A DNA stretch of 64,000 bases, taken from NCBI GenBank assembly GCA_021647705.1, contig JAKIUF010000019.1, positions 1 to 64,000 of the forward strand. Reading direction: 5' to 3'. Both the position numbers and the translations under genes were made by a program. How positions within the stretch are numbered: the stretch's first letter is position 1; every line of letters begins with the position of its first letter. The notes below the pieces were generated by a model. That model was given only the letters and a program-made list of their open reading frames with translations. It was not told the DNA's origin and searched no databases. The DNA is from Gammaproteobacteria bacterium. Lineage in GTDB: Bacteria; Pseudomonadota; Gammaproteobacteria; SZUA-152. Shown one piece after another: positions 1-7,314 of the stretch.

Positions 1-95
1 GAAAATTGATTTTAAACTATAGAAAATATCGAGATATTACAGAAACTATTTTCAATATTAACATCAGAATATTCAAGAAAGGTGGCCGGAATTAA
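1..95 (+). CDS. DUF6788-like small protein, C-terminal 30 residues only
   Basis: The frame beginning at base 3 encodes the last 30 residues of a protein nearly identical to the C-terminus of the complete gene at 3934-4248 on the other strand (it ends in GRN in both) and stops with TAA at 93-95. The 5' part lies outside the window. The family is a small protein often found beside transposases; no biochemical role is established. This copy forms half of an inverted repeat. Confidence 0.6.
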   Translation, partial: KLILNYRKYRDITETIFNINIRIFKKGGRN

Positions 96-127
96 TTTAG
101 TCACGTAAACTTATGGGTAATAGAAAG
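1..127 (+). repeat. Inverted repeat, left arm (partner 3902-4028)
   Basis: Bases 1-127 match the reverse complement of 3902-4028 with about 10 mismatches and no gaps (about 92% identity). The repeat carries the end of a DUF6788-like gene plus about 32 bp of downstream sequence and stops abruptly at GGGTAATAGAAAG. It probably extends left beyond the window. The inner edge is followed by CCCACAACAC (128-137), the same decamer that abuts the other arm at 3892-3901. Confidence 0.85.
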
Positions 128-485
128 CCCACAACACCCTGCATGCGGCTCCGCACAGGGCGTTTCATCTAGCATGGTGAAGCGCAATCCATCCATCACG
201 CAGCGCGTATAGCCCTTGGAATTTCAAGTAGTCGTTGGATAACGCCTGCTGTATTCCCGGGGTTTTGGCACTGCGCCATGGGCCTTTGCTGGTAATGCCA
301 CAGGCAATCGCCGATCGAAAGTGCGCGCCGAGTCTCATCATACTTCTTACTTTGGTACGTGGCTTTCGCCAGTAGGCCATTCTTACTCTGCGTCGAATCC
401 AATGATCCAGATCAACACAGCGCTGATAGCCGCTGGCGATACCAAAGTAATTAATCCAACCTCGTAAATATTGGCTGATTTTAAA
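128..485 (-). mobile_element. Group II intron 3' fragment: domain V plus maturase tail
   Basis: Read on the minus strand, a truncated intron-encoded maturase is followed by a hairpin (about 131-166) with the layout of group II domain V: a stem, a 2-nt bulge and a GAGC tetraloop. Right after it, within GGTGTTGTGGG, the sequence jumps into the DUF6788-type inverted repeat, so domain VI and the 3' splice site are missing here. The missing piece appears at 3857-3901. The intron is dead in this configuration. Confidence 0.7.
165..485 (-). pseudogene. Group II intron reverse transcriptase/maturase, C-terminal remnant
   Basis: The reading frame ends with the maturase-specific (GIIM, domain X) signature: a GWINYFGIA segment, LDHWIRRRVRM, then GPWRSAKTPGIQQALSN. 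Intact group II intron proteins have about 400-500 residues; only about 105 recognisable residues remain and the reverse transcriptase domain is absent. The frame continues to 644, but the N-terminal 50 residues do not resemble a maturase. The intact protein would help intron RNA splice and reverse transcribe itself into DNA; this remnant cannot. Confidence 0.75.
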
Positions 486-704
486 AGACCTAAGAAACAA
501 GACACCCATTAAATAAAAGCCTTGCCCAAACCCATCCCTCAGAAATATGTGTAAAAACATGATCAGAAATTTATGGCTTTTATCAGATGCGGAAAAAACT
601 GGGAATTTTCTGACAAACAAGCTGATTTTTTGAGCTACAGGCAACAGGAAGCCTTCGCTGTCTACTCAAGCGACCTGAAAATAGAGAGATGAAGTGATTG
701 GAGG

Positions 705-1727
705 CTACGTGGGTAATGGCTGTTTATAAACACATTTGCCCGCAGACTGTCCCTTCAGCCAGCACTGACCCAGTCGATGAGCAAACTGCTTTAGTTTTTC
801 CATGGTGCCTACAGCCCTGAAAAATCTCTGGTCGTAGTGGCTAATCATGTCCAGCCAGCCTTGCTGTTCAATCCCCAGTCTGGCCAAAATGGGAGGCAGG
901 CCATCGGAAATAGCTCCGGTTTTATCATCACGTATTGCCCGGCCGGTCCAGTCCAGCAGCTCCAGGTAATTCGAGAATGAAAAGGCAATGCCTTCGGGCT
1001 GTTCTTTGTGTTCGTCACCAATGAAATCGACCAGTTTGACGATCGTCTGAGGCGTTTGTGGTTGTTTTTGATCATATTTGATCGGGGGTTGATATGCCTG
1101 TATCCGTGCCTGAATCGATGTGTAATCTGAGGCTTCCGGGGTTGGGTTGATACCGGCCCGTATAGGGTTGAGGTCCACATAGCTCATGCAGGTGAGCAAA
1201 GCCTGTTCATCCAGCAGAGCCTGACTCTTATAACGTCCTTCCCAGAATCGTCCTGTGCAATGGTCTTCTTCGTTGGCCTGCCGAGCGAGAGACTCATTTA
1301 AACAGCGCATGAACCAGCCCAGATCCGTCAAACGGCTACGCCATTCCAGCACAAGTTCAGTCACGAGCTTTTGCTCCGCCTTAATCAACCGCTCTCCTTT
1401 TCGCATTCGATCAATTAACAAGGGTGCCTTGAATAACAGGGTCCAGCGTTCAATTACTTCACCATCAGACCATGCCAAAGCCTGGGGTTGATTGATGTGC
1501 AGGACCAAATGGTAATGATTGCTCATGATAGCGTAAGCACAGATATCGATAGAAAAAACACCAGCCAGTTCAGCGAGTTTATCCACGACCCATTGTTTGC
1601 GATGTTCGTAACTTTGGCCAGAAAACTCATCGTTGCCACAGAGAAAGGCACGGCGAACACAGCGTGAGATGCAGTGGTAGTAGGGCGTTGAGTCCAGGCA
1701 GACCTGGTTTTTACGAGGGGTTGGCAT
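705..1727 (-). CDS. REP-associated tyrosine transposase (RAYT, Y1_Tnp family)
   Basis: This is a 340-residue single-strand DNA transposase of the IS200/Y1 class. It shows the N-terminal start typical of RAYTs (STPYYHCISRCVRRAFLCG), the HUH-type motif in MSNHYHLVLH (near residues 67-76) and the tail YVDLNPIRAG carrying the likely catalytic tyrosine. RAYTs are single-copy, domesticated relatives of IS200 that mobilise REP palindromes rather than themselves. A good Shine-Dalgarno (AGGAGG) precedes the ATG. It lies next to three copies of a conserved palindrome, which makes those candidate substrates. The gene looks intact. Confidence 0.9.
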   Translation of the reverse strand: MPTPRKNQVCLDSTPYYHCISRCVRRAFLCGNDEFSGQSYEHRKQWVVDKLAELAGVFSIDICAYAIMSNHYHLVLHINQPQALAWSDGEVIERWTLLFKAPLLIDRMRKGERLIKAEQKLVTELVLEWRSRLTDLGWFMRCLNESLARQANEEDHCTGRFWEGRYKSQALLDEQALLTCMSYVDLNPIRAGINPTPEASDYTSIQARIQAYQPPIKYDQKQPQTPQTIVKLVDFIGDEHKEQPEGIAFSFSNYLELLDWTGRAIRDDKTGAISDGLPPILARLGIEQQGWLDMISHYDQRFFRAVGTMEKLKQFAHRLGQCWLKGQSAGKCVYKQPLPT

Positions 1728-1759
1728 CCGTGCCTCCTTCTTCCGTGAGGGTAAAGTAT

Positions 1760-1779
1760 GTCTCGCAATTTAACGAGAC
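1760..1779. repeat. Hairpin upstream of the RAYT gene
   Basis: GTCTCG and CGAGAC form a perfect 6-bp stem around a CAATTTAA loop, about 33 bp upstream of the transposase start. Terminal hairpins of this kind are typical recognition structures for Y1/RAYT proteins, so it could be a binding site or a transposon end. It differs in sequence from the palindromes further on. Confidence 0.5.
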
Positions 1780-1802
1780 TTGCTTTGGATGTCAATTAAT
1801 TG

Positions 1803-1982
1803 ATGGGTGTCTTGTTGGTTGCCCTCTTGTTGGTTGCCCAACATCAAACGATTCTAATCAATGAAAATCGCTTGTCATTGATTGACCCCAAGGCCCGTGA
1901 GTTTCTGGAGGCCGAGATGGAAAAGTTTTTATTCGGTGATGGCAGTGAAGTGCCGGAAGGGTTTACACCGCCACCAGTGTAG
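1803..1982 (+). CDS. Hypothetical 59-residue protein
   Basis: An ATG at 1803 opens a 59-codon frame. The first third is hydrophobic and contains two tandem copies of a 14-bp unit (CTTGTTGGTTGCCC); the rest is acidic and hydrophilic and ends in PPPV. There is no clear ribosome binding site and I recognise no family. It could be the tail of a larger broken gene. Confidence 0.3.
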   Translation: MGVLLVALLLVAQHQTILINENRLSLIDPKAREFLEAEMEKFLFGDGSEVPEGFTPPPV

Positions 1983-2063
1983 GTAGCCAGCGTGTACTTT
2001 TCACGTTATAGAAAAACCGGATAAAGTTAAAGTTTGCTGTGTGACACAAGCGTAAAAACCCCG

Positions 2064-2128
2064 AAAACCCGGATCAGAGAGCAATACTTACTAATATTAG
2101 AAACAATTGCTCTCTGACCCGGTTTTTT
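2064..2128 (+). repeat. Conserved palindrome, copy 1
   Basis: The outer stem AGAGAGCAAT / ATTGCTCTCT flanks a centre that contains the perfect palindrome CTAATATTAG. The approximately 43-bp core is identical to the copies at 3121-3184 and 4322-4388. The flanking CCGG-rich arms and A/T tails vary but stay complementary. It stands 46 bp before the gene at 2175. It has the features of a REP or small MITE and could also act as a transcription terminator. Confidence 0.75.
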
Positions 2129-2174
2129 CCGGTTTTTTCGTTTTCATCAACCACAGAGCGGTGTTGCCGATTTT

Positions 2175-2891
2175 ATGTTAAATATTAACGGACTTAGTGT
2201 AATCATTTACCTCATTGTTGCTGTGGCTGTAATTGCCTTTGGAACAAAAGTCAGCCGTCCGGGCTCTACACGCATATTTGTTTTTGCCGCATTGTTCTCG
2301 GTATTTTTTTCAATGGGTATAGTGGTCGACCATGGCATCGGAACCTTTCCAGGGTTTTGGTTAATAGGTTATTGCTGGTACACAGATACGTGCTCAAAGA
2401 TGTTCGGTAGTACGGGGGGGCTACTTTTTTATACGTTGCTCCCAATGTTTGTACAATGGGCTATCATTCTGATGATATTTTTTGGTTTGTTTCATTTGGC
2501 GAAACGGACGGGCTTTGATCAGCCTGTACCAATCGTTATGAGTGAAAAGGCGAAAAAACATCGACGCATCATTGGTATTGTCTGGATAATACTGGCTGGT
2601 TTATGGTTTTTTATTTTAATCAACTCAATAATGAAAATTCCAGCAACTCAATTAGCAGAATTGAAGGTCCCAATAACCCAGTGGGATCCATGGAAACTCC
2701 TAATTCTTATGCAGCGCGCTATATTTCCTTTGCTATGTTTAGGTGTGGGATATTCTTTAATAAAAAATTTGTCGTGGTCACGTTGGTTATGTTTTCCTTT
2801 CTCAGTGTTGGCCTTACTAACTTTCCCCATAGGCACTGCGATAGGAGGATATTATTTATGGTATTACTTGACGATAGAAAAGCAAACATAA
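2175..2891 (+). CDS. Integral membrane protein of unknown function
   Basis: The 238-residue product has about six predicted transmembrane segments (roughly residues 8-24, 32-52, 80-105, 128-150, 178-195 and 205-232) with a lysine-rich cytoplasmic loop near residues 120-130. Two cysteines sit in the loop WYTDTCSK after helix 2. I recognise no family. It occupies the unit between palindrome copies 1 and 2, is AT-rich relative to the core genes, and looks like accessory cargo. Confidence 0.65.
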   Translation: MLNINGLSVIIYLIVAVAVIAFGTKVSRPGSTRIFVFAALFSVFFSMGIVVDHGIGTFPGFWLIGYCWYTDTCSKMFGSTGGLLFYTLLPMFVQWAIILMIFFGLFHLAKRTGFDQPVPIVMSEKAKKHRRIIGIVWIILAGLWFFILINSIMKIPATQLAELKVPITQWDPWKLLILMQRAIFPLLCLGVGYSLIKNLSWSRWLCFPFSVLALLTFPIGTAIGGYYLWYYLTIEKQT

Positions 2892-2958
2892 AGTGTTTTT
2901 CATCATTCGAGAATTAGTTTCAAGTGGCCCGATTTATATTCGTGTTCGGAAAGACTAG

Positions 2959-3190
2959 CTTCCTGTTAAAGATGTAAAGGCAGGGAAGAAATATGAAAAT
3001 ATACCTACGGTTGCTATTAAGGATAACAATGGCGTGAAAATAATATTTGCCATAGGAAAAGATGCTGATCTCGAACTTAGGAAAAACCCTACAGATACTG
3101 TGGCTGTAAATGGCTGTCAAAAAAAACCGGGCCAGAGAGCAATACTTACTAATATTAGAAACAATTGCTCTCTGATCCGAGTTTTCACTT
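2959..3190 (+). pseudogene. Gene fragment running into palindrome copy 2
   Basis: A frame without a start codon encodes a protein-like stretch (PVKDVKAGKKYENIPTV, then KIIFAIGKDADLELRKNP) that runs through the palindrome and stops within it at TAA 3188-3190. It is probably the end of a degraded gene into which the palindrome inserted. No family is recognised. Confidence 0.35.
3121..3184 (+). repeat. Conserved palindrome, copy 2
   Basis: The 43-bp core is identical to copy 1 and in the same orientation; the outer arms differ (ACCGGGCC and GATCCGAG). It ends 43 bp before the lipoprotein gene at 3228, almost the same spacing as copy 1 to its downstream gene. This suggests repeat-plus-gene units. 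Confidence 0.75.
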
Positions 3191-3227
3191 AAATCATCAA
3201 AAAACCTTATGTTCGGAAATTATAGAA

Positions 3228-3764
3228 ATGATTAAACCGATGTTCAGTAAACTTATAAAAAGCACTCTTACCTTTCTGTTGATCACATTTTTATTGACAA
3301 CAACTAGCGCATGTTCAAGTGATAAATCTTTTAATTTGGAAGATCATATTGGCTTGTATGAGCTGGTCGACAAAGAATGCGATATTCTTAACGACGATGT
3401 CTTCAACCCCTGTGACAGTACGTATTTTTTTGAGCTTGTTAAGGGGCAATTCTCAGGTATTTCAGATTCTGAATTGGCCTATGTGTTTTGGAGTGGGTAT
3501 CCAAAAATCGATCCTGAGTTACAATACACCGCTCAACTCATTAAACATCACACCACTTTAAAAGAAACTAACAATAAACTCTGGTTAAACAAAGACAGTG
3601 ATATGCAAGAATATTTAAGTTTTTCCGAAGGAAAACTTAATCACTATTTTGTAAAATATACAACTGGAAATAGTGGTCTGACACGTACTATTCAATATTC
3701 ACTCAAACCTACGCTACGTGCCAATTATCCAGATTTCTATCTTAGTTATCCTGGAAACAAATAG
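3228..3764 (+). CDS. Putative lipoprotein, unknown function
   Basis: The 178-residue product starts MIKPMFSKLIKSTLTF and has a hydrophobic signal segment ending in TTSAC, a plausible lipobox with the modified cysteine near residue 29. The mature part is soluble with mixed charge and has two more cysteines (KECDILNDDVFNPCDS) that could pair. An upstream in-frame codon at 3165 lies inside the palindrome and is an unlikely start. No family is recognised. The likely location is the cell envelope. Confidence 0.6.
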   Translation: MIKPMFSKLIKSTLTFLLITFLLTTTSACSSDKSFNLEDHIGLYELVDKECDILNDDVFNPCDSTYFFELVKGQFSGISDSELAYVFWSGYPKIDPELQYTAQLIKHHTTLKETNNKLWLNKDSDMQEYLSFSEGKLNHYFVKYTTGNSGLTRTIQYSLKPTLRANYPDFYLSYPGNK

Positions 3765-3856
3765 TATTTCTACCAAAAACCTTATTTATGTTGTTTTAAA
3801 AGCACGGTTGCTTGGGGTTGGTTGTTGAGTTGTAGAAATAGCTACTTGAAACACAG

Positions 3857-3901
3857 CTAATCGGGTAGCCAAGGGTCTCTAACCCCCAGTCCCCACAACA
3901 C
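3857..3901 (-). mobile_element. Group II intron domain VI and 3' end, detached
   Basis: On the minus strand GTGTTGTGGGG is followed by a hairpin built from ACTGGGGGTTAGAGACCC and then GGCTACCCGATT, which is the usual 3' end of bacterial group II introns with this domain V type. Joined to the domain V fragment at 128-166 through the shared CCCACAACAC decamer, it would rebuild one intron 3' end. The two halves now lie about 3.7 kb apart. Confidence 0.6.
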
Positions 3902-4028
3902 CTTTCTATTACCCATAAAATTACGTGACTAAATTAGTTCCGACCATTTTCCTTGAATATTTTGATGTTAAGATTGAAAATAGTTTCTGTAATATCTCGA
4001 TACTTTCTATAGTTTAAAATCAATTTTC
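3902..4028 (-). repeat. Inverted repeat, right arm (partner 1-127)
   Basis: The reverse complement of this segment is about 92% identical to 1-127. It starts exactly at CTTTCTATTACCC, beside the decamer CCCACAACAC, and covers the end of the DUF6788-like gene. It marks the edge of an element or duplication that inserted into the group II intron sequence. Confidence 0.85.
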
Positions 4029-4248
4029 TCACTTCTTTTATCCTACTGTCTGATACATAGACGGTTTGTGTCTTTTGGTTGTTATCTTTATAGGTAAGCC
4101 TATGTGCCACGATGCCTTTTGGTTCTGGGCAAACACACTTTGCGCGGCTGCACGCCATACATACGCTAGTAAGGCTGCCTTTAACGAAGTAACTATACTT
4201 CGCCAGCCGCTCCATTAATACCTCTCTCTTAATTTCCAACTTATTCAT
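3934..4248 (-). CDS. DUF6788-like small protein
   Basis: From the ATG at 4248 (MNKLEIKREV) the product has 104 residues. It contains the pattern of this family: GSLTSVCMACSRAKCVC, a cysteine cluster that could bind metal, followed by a beta-rich AHRLTYKDNNQKTQTVYV and a basic helix ending in a coiled region. Such proteins are frequent neighbours of transposases and intron remnants, but their function is unknown. A longer version would begin at 4293. The C-terminal part is duplicated at 1-95. Confidence 0.6.
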   Translation of the reverse strand: MNKLEIKREVLMERLAKYSYFVKGSLTSVCMACSRAKCVCPEPKGIVAHRLTYKDNNQKTQTVYVSDSRIKEVRKLILNYRKYRDITETIFNLNIKIFKENGRN

Positions 4249-4321
4249 TATGAAAAACCAATATCTTATATTGAGCAGACGTTTATAATACATCTATTTT
4301 TAATAAAAAACCCGTTTAATA

Positions 4322-4388
4322 AAAAACCCGGGGTCAGAGAGCAATTGTTTCTAATATTAGTAAGTATTGCTCTCTGACCCCGGGTTTT
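4322..4388 (-). repeat. Conserved palindrome, copy 3 (inverted)
   Basis: This is the same 43-bp core as copies 1 and 2 but in the opposite orientation. Its outer arms AACCCGGGGTC and GACCCCGGGTT are perfectly complementary, giving an uninterrupted stem of about 20 bp. Together with copies 1 and 2 it brackets the two cargo units between 2.1 and 4.3 kb. Confidence 0.75.
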
Positions 4389-4515
4389 CCTTAATATCAC
4401 GACGATATCCGGCGTATGTCGAAAAGGCCCCAAAACTGCCAATGTCCCGGCGTACGCCGAATATTTACCCATGCCCCTTGTGTAGGTTTGAAAAGTGCAT
4501 AATAATCAGCATGAT

Positions 4516-4674
4516 ATGAATGAAAATTCAAAAAATGAAAAAAGACATAGACAGCTTAAGCCGGATATTAAGAGTTATGTCCTACAAAATCAAAATCAAA
4601 ATCAAAATCAAAATCAAAATCAAAATCAAAATCAAAATCAAAATCAAAATCAAAATCAAAACCAATTAACCTAA
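4516..4674 (+). CDS. Small ORF with a (Gln-Asn)13 tail
   Basis: The ATG at 4516 opens a 52-codon frame: a charged N-terminal part of 23 residues (MNENSKNEKRHRQLK...) followed by thirteen Gln-Asn pairs and QLT. The tail is encoded by a hexanucleotide microsatellite. No ribosome binding site is obvious, so translation is uncertain. A hexamer unit would change tail length without shifting the frame. Gln/Asn-rich tails are prone to aggregate, but no role is claimed. Confidence 0.35.
   Translation: MNENSKNEKRHRQLKPDIKSYVLQNQNQNQNQNQNQNQNQNQNQNQNQNQLT
4585..4662 (+). repeat. CAAAAT hexanucleotide tandem repeat, 13 copies
   Basis: Thirteen head-to-tail CAAAAT units; only the last differs (CAAAAC). 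There are no spacers, so it is a microsatellite and not a CRISPR. It lies in frame within the small ORF at 4516-4674 and about 60 bp before the ankyrin-repeat gene, so copy number could also affect that gene's promoter spacing. Confidence 0.95.
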
Positions 4675-4722
4675 ATAACATCATGATAAACACTCTTACC
4701 AATTAAATTATTAGAAACTAAT

Positions 4723-5964
4723 ATGATTAATAAGAACAATTATGTCCTCGCTTCAACAAGAAAGATATCTCCTATCTTCGTTATTCTAATCACAATAGCC
4801 GTTGCTGCTTTTGTCTATGCGATGATTAATATTGGTCGCCTACCGACTCCTGAAGAGAAGAGAGAGGCTTTTGATCAGCAAATTAAAAATGCGATGATTG
4901 CTGAAGAAGTCCAAGCTACAGGGCTGAGTCCAGAAGAGGTAAAACGTCGTTGGCAGAAAAGAGATGAAAAGCAACGATTAATGGTTGAACTGAACAATGG
5001 GATTAACCAAAAGGACAATAAATTAGTTTCAGAATCACTGAGAAAATTAACAAAAATGGACTTCTATGAAACTGGAGGATTTGTATTTCGCAATGCTATT
5101 GTTGTAGATAACGAAAAAGCCTTTCGCATATTATTGAAAAAAGGCATTCCCTGCAATAATCAATCAGCCACAGGGAAAAGTGCTTTTCAAGCAGCCATTT
5201 CAACAGCCAATCCCTCTTATATTAAAATGCTGCTCGATAATAATTGTGGCTACGAAAAAAACTCAAAGCAACCTTCTCTTGAGGATAGGATTATAAACTC
5301 AGCTCATCCTGATAAATTATTTCTGTTATCAGAAAAATATATAAATCCTGACTATAAAAATAGAGCTTTTTTAAATGCTCTTAAAAGGGGGATGTATGAA
5401 CAAGTGCAAACTATGCTTAATTTGGGGGCCAATCCGAATATACCAAATTCACTAACCGCTAGTTTGTTCGCAAGTGATTCCAAAATATCATTTTTATTAA
5501 TCAACAATGGCGCAGATATAACAGCTAAATCTACTAAAGGTGTTCACGTGTTGACAACGGCACTTATGAAGGGAAAAGTGGATGTTGCACGAGAAATATT
5601 AAGGCGTGATCCTGATTATATTCAAAGAGAAAAAATAGAACATCGTATACTAAGTTATATATTTAACCTGAGTAAAAATCCAACTGCTGTACGAGAATCC
5701 ATTGCTTTGCTTCTTGATCATGGTCTGAAGAAAGCGGATTTAATAAATAGTTATCCATGGTTAAGAAAAGCGATTAATTTACCAGATCACCTTTTAGTTG
5801 ATCAATTACTAGATATTGGAAAAAATTTATATAAACAATCTACTATTGAGAAAAATCTTAAATATTTAGAGTCAAAAAATATCAACAGTTACCATAAGAA
5901 TAAAATGATTGAGTCATTACAAAAATACAATAAATATAACAAATTGCCCAACATTGACAGCTAA
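4723..5964 (+). CDS. Membrane-anchored ankyrin-repeat protein
   Basis: The 413-residue product has one N-terminal membrane segment (about residues 16-36), a charged linker (LPTPEEKREAFDQQ), and then several degenerate ankyrin repeats between about 120 and 340. Repeat signatures include LLKKGIPCNNQSATGKSAFQAA, MLNLGANPNIPN and LINNGADITAKSTKG. Ankyrin repeats bind other proteins. The orientation suggests the repeats may face the periplasm. It is AT-rich and followed by a strong inverted repeat whose stem includes the stop codon. The partner is unknown. Confidence 0.75.
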   Translation: MINKNNYVLASTRKISPIFVILITIAVAAFVYAMINIGRLPTPEEKREAFDQQIKNAMIAEEVQATGLSPEEVKRRWQKRDEKQRLMVELNNGINQKDNKLVSESLRKLTKMDFYETGGFVFRNAIVVDNEKAFRILLKKGIPCNNQSATGKSAFQAAISTANPSYIKMLLDNNCGYEKNSKQPSLEDRIINSAHPDKLFLLSEKYINPDYKNRAFLNALKRGMYEQVQTMLNLGANPNIPNSLTASLFASDSKISFLLINNGADITAKSTKGVHVLTTALMKGKVDVAREILRRDPDYIQREKIEHRILSYIFNLSKNPTAVRESIALLLDHGLKKADLINSYPWLRKAINLPDHLLVDQLLDIGKNLYKQSTIEKNLKYLESKNINSYHKNKMIESLQKYNKYNKLPNIDS

Positions 5965-6028
5965 GGCAGACAGCCTTTTATGTATTCGTTATCACTCATT
6001 ATCACACAAAAGGCTGTCTGTCTTAGCT
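5958..6028. terminator. Long inverted repeat after the ankyrin gene
   Basis: CAGCTAAGGCAGACAGCC followed by TTTT (5958-5979) pairs with 6007-6028 at 21 of 22 positions around a 27-nt loop. It overlaps the TAA stop of the upstream gene. There is no T-run directly after the stem on the plus strand, so it is either a factor-independent pause site or a small inverted-repeat element. A second small CTCGG/CCGAG hairpin with TTTT follows at 6063-6086. Confidence 0.5.
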
Positions 6029-6182
6029 GCAAGTTAGCAGAGCGTTAGCTGTTAAATAAAAATCTCGGCCGCAAGAGACCGAGTTTTAAGAACCCAACAG
6101 CTCCATCGTTATCGCGATAAAAGCGTGAAAAAAATTAGAGACTCTCTACGTTTATACACATCACAGAGATATCCCAAAGGCT

Positions 6183-6248
6183 GGATAGTGTGACTGGGGC
6201 ACTGGCACGCCCCAGTCATACTATCCAACTCGGGGGCAAGCCCCGAGA
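6183..6248. repeat. Two adjacent strong hairpins
   Basis: The first stem is GGATAGTGTGACTGGGGC paired with GCCCCAGTCATACTATCC (17 of 18 positions, 6183-6226). The second is CTCGGGG/CCCCGAG (6230-6248). They are intergenic and not followed by T-runs. They look like REP-type palindromes and are unrelated in sequence to the copies at 2.1-4.4 kb. Confidence 0.5.
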
Positions 6249-6829
6249 TTTACGCTACGCGGTTAAATTACCTGAGATTTTTAATTCAAGCGCGATTTAA
6301 AAAGATAGAGCGTATTGATGGGGTCGATTGAGTTTCGATGATTTTCAGGTTTTTAATTCCCTTCCCGTGCTTCTGGCACTACTTTGCAAATAGTTAATTT
6401 TTCAATATTTTTTAATATCAATTGATGTTTGGTCTCATTGATTTGGGTAGTCGAGTTGTTATTGGCAATAATGTAGTGGGCGATTGAACGGACACCGTGT
6501 GACACAAGTCAGGAGAACCTGCTATAACATTTAGGAGGGTGTGTTTGTTATATTAATAACCACTGTTCTATGGAGTTGTGGTTCAGAATAGAGTTTTTAT
6601 TCGCCGACAGATTTATAAGGCTAAAGTATTCATTGAGATGCCGACAGCAAAAAGCGCCCAGTTACCCCAGAATCAGAGAGCAGAGTTTTATACGTCTACA
6701 AAGACTAAAAAGGAAGAGTTTCCCGCAAAGTAAAACTGTCTTAGTAATATCTAAGATTAAATGATTTGCGTGTGGTAGCCGAGTTCGGTTCGAGCCAACA
6801 CGGGATGCGGGCCATTTAATTTTCAGTCA
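6249..6829. other. Intergenic stretch without a supported gene
   Basis: This 580-bp AT-rich gap separates the accessory block from the apaG operon. A 64-codon frame at 6570-6764 has no ribosome binding site or protein-like composition and is not annotated. No RNA gene or repeat is visible. Confidence 0.5.
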
Positions 6830-7222
6830 TCAGTGCAGCGTATGTGGTAATGCCAGCGTAAATGCGGGAATGTCGGCATCAAAGGCAAGGCCGTTATCGG
6901 TGATCATCTGGTAGCTGCCTTGCATGCTGCCTACCGGAGTTTCCAATACGGTGCCGCTGGTATATTCAAAGGTTTCACCGGGGCGTAAATAGGGTTTTTC
7001 ACCCACCACACCTTCTCCATGGACTTCTTGCACATTGCCGTTGGCATCGGTGATGATCCAGTGGCGGGTCATCAGTTTTGCGGCGACATCACCGGCGTTG
7101 TAAATGGTGACGTTGTAGGCAAAAACATAACGTTCATTATCGGGAGAGGATTGCTCTTCAAGATAATTGGTTTCAACACCCACTTCGATGAGGGTGTTAT
7201 CAGATTTTTTCAGGCTATTCAT
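6830..7222 (-). CDS. apaG: ApaG family protein
   Basis: The 130-residue product from the ATG at 7222 (MNSLKKSDNT) matches ApaG in length and sequence: VGVETNYLEEQSSPDNERYVFAYNVTIYN, RHWIITDANGNVQEVHGEGVVGEKP, and GSMQGSYQM. ApaG is a single-domain fibronectin III/beta-sandwich protein linked in other bacteria to Co/Mg efflux phenotypes, and the fold also occurs in eukaryotic F-box proteins; its biochemical role is unsettled. It ends a minus-strand operon after the GT-C gene, 92 bp downstream. It is often next to apaH/rsmA, which are absent here. Confidence 0.93.
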   Translation of the reverse strand: MNSLKKSDNTLIEVGVETNYLEEQSSPDNERYVFAYNVTIYNAGDVAAKLMTRHWIITDANGNVQEVHGEGVVGEKPYLRPGETFEYTSGTVLETPVGSMQGSYQMITDNGLAFDADIPAFTLALPHTLH

Positions 7223-7314
7223 GGCATCTTGTCTCGTTGGCCGCAGACCCAGGCTGGTGATACGGCGGAATTTTTGCATTGTACGCTGATTTGACGGCAA
7301 ATATTAATTCGTGA

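Noticed and set aside
165-644. A complete 159-residue protein
   Set aside because: Only the last approximately 105 residues resemble a maturase; the first 50 look like unrelated sequence joined in frame.
2064-4388. Palindromes as integron attC sites with gene cassettes
   Set aside because: No GTTRRRY/RYYYAAC core sites, core sequence too conserved, and no integrase in view.
4585-4662. Possible CRISPR array
   Set aside because: Units are 6 bp, contiguous and without spacers; it is a microsatellite.
6570-6764. 64-codon frame in the gap before apaG
   Set aside because: No ribosome binding site, unusual composition and no context.
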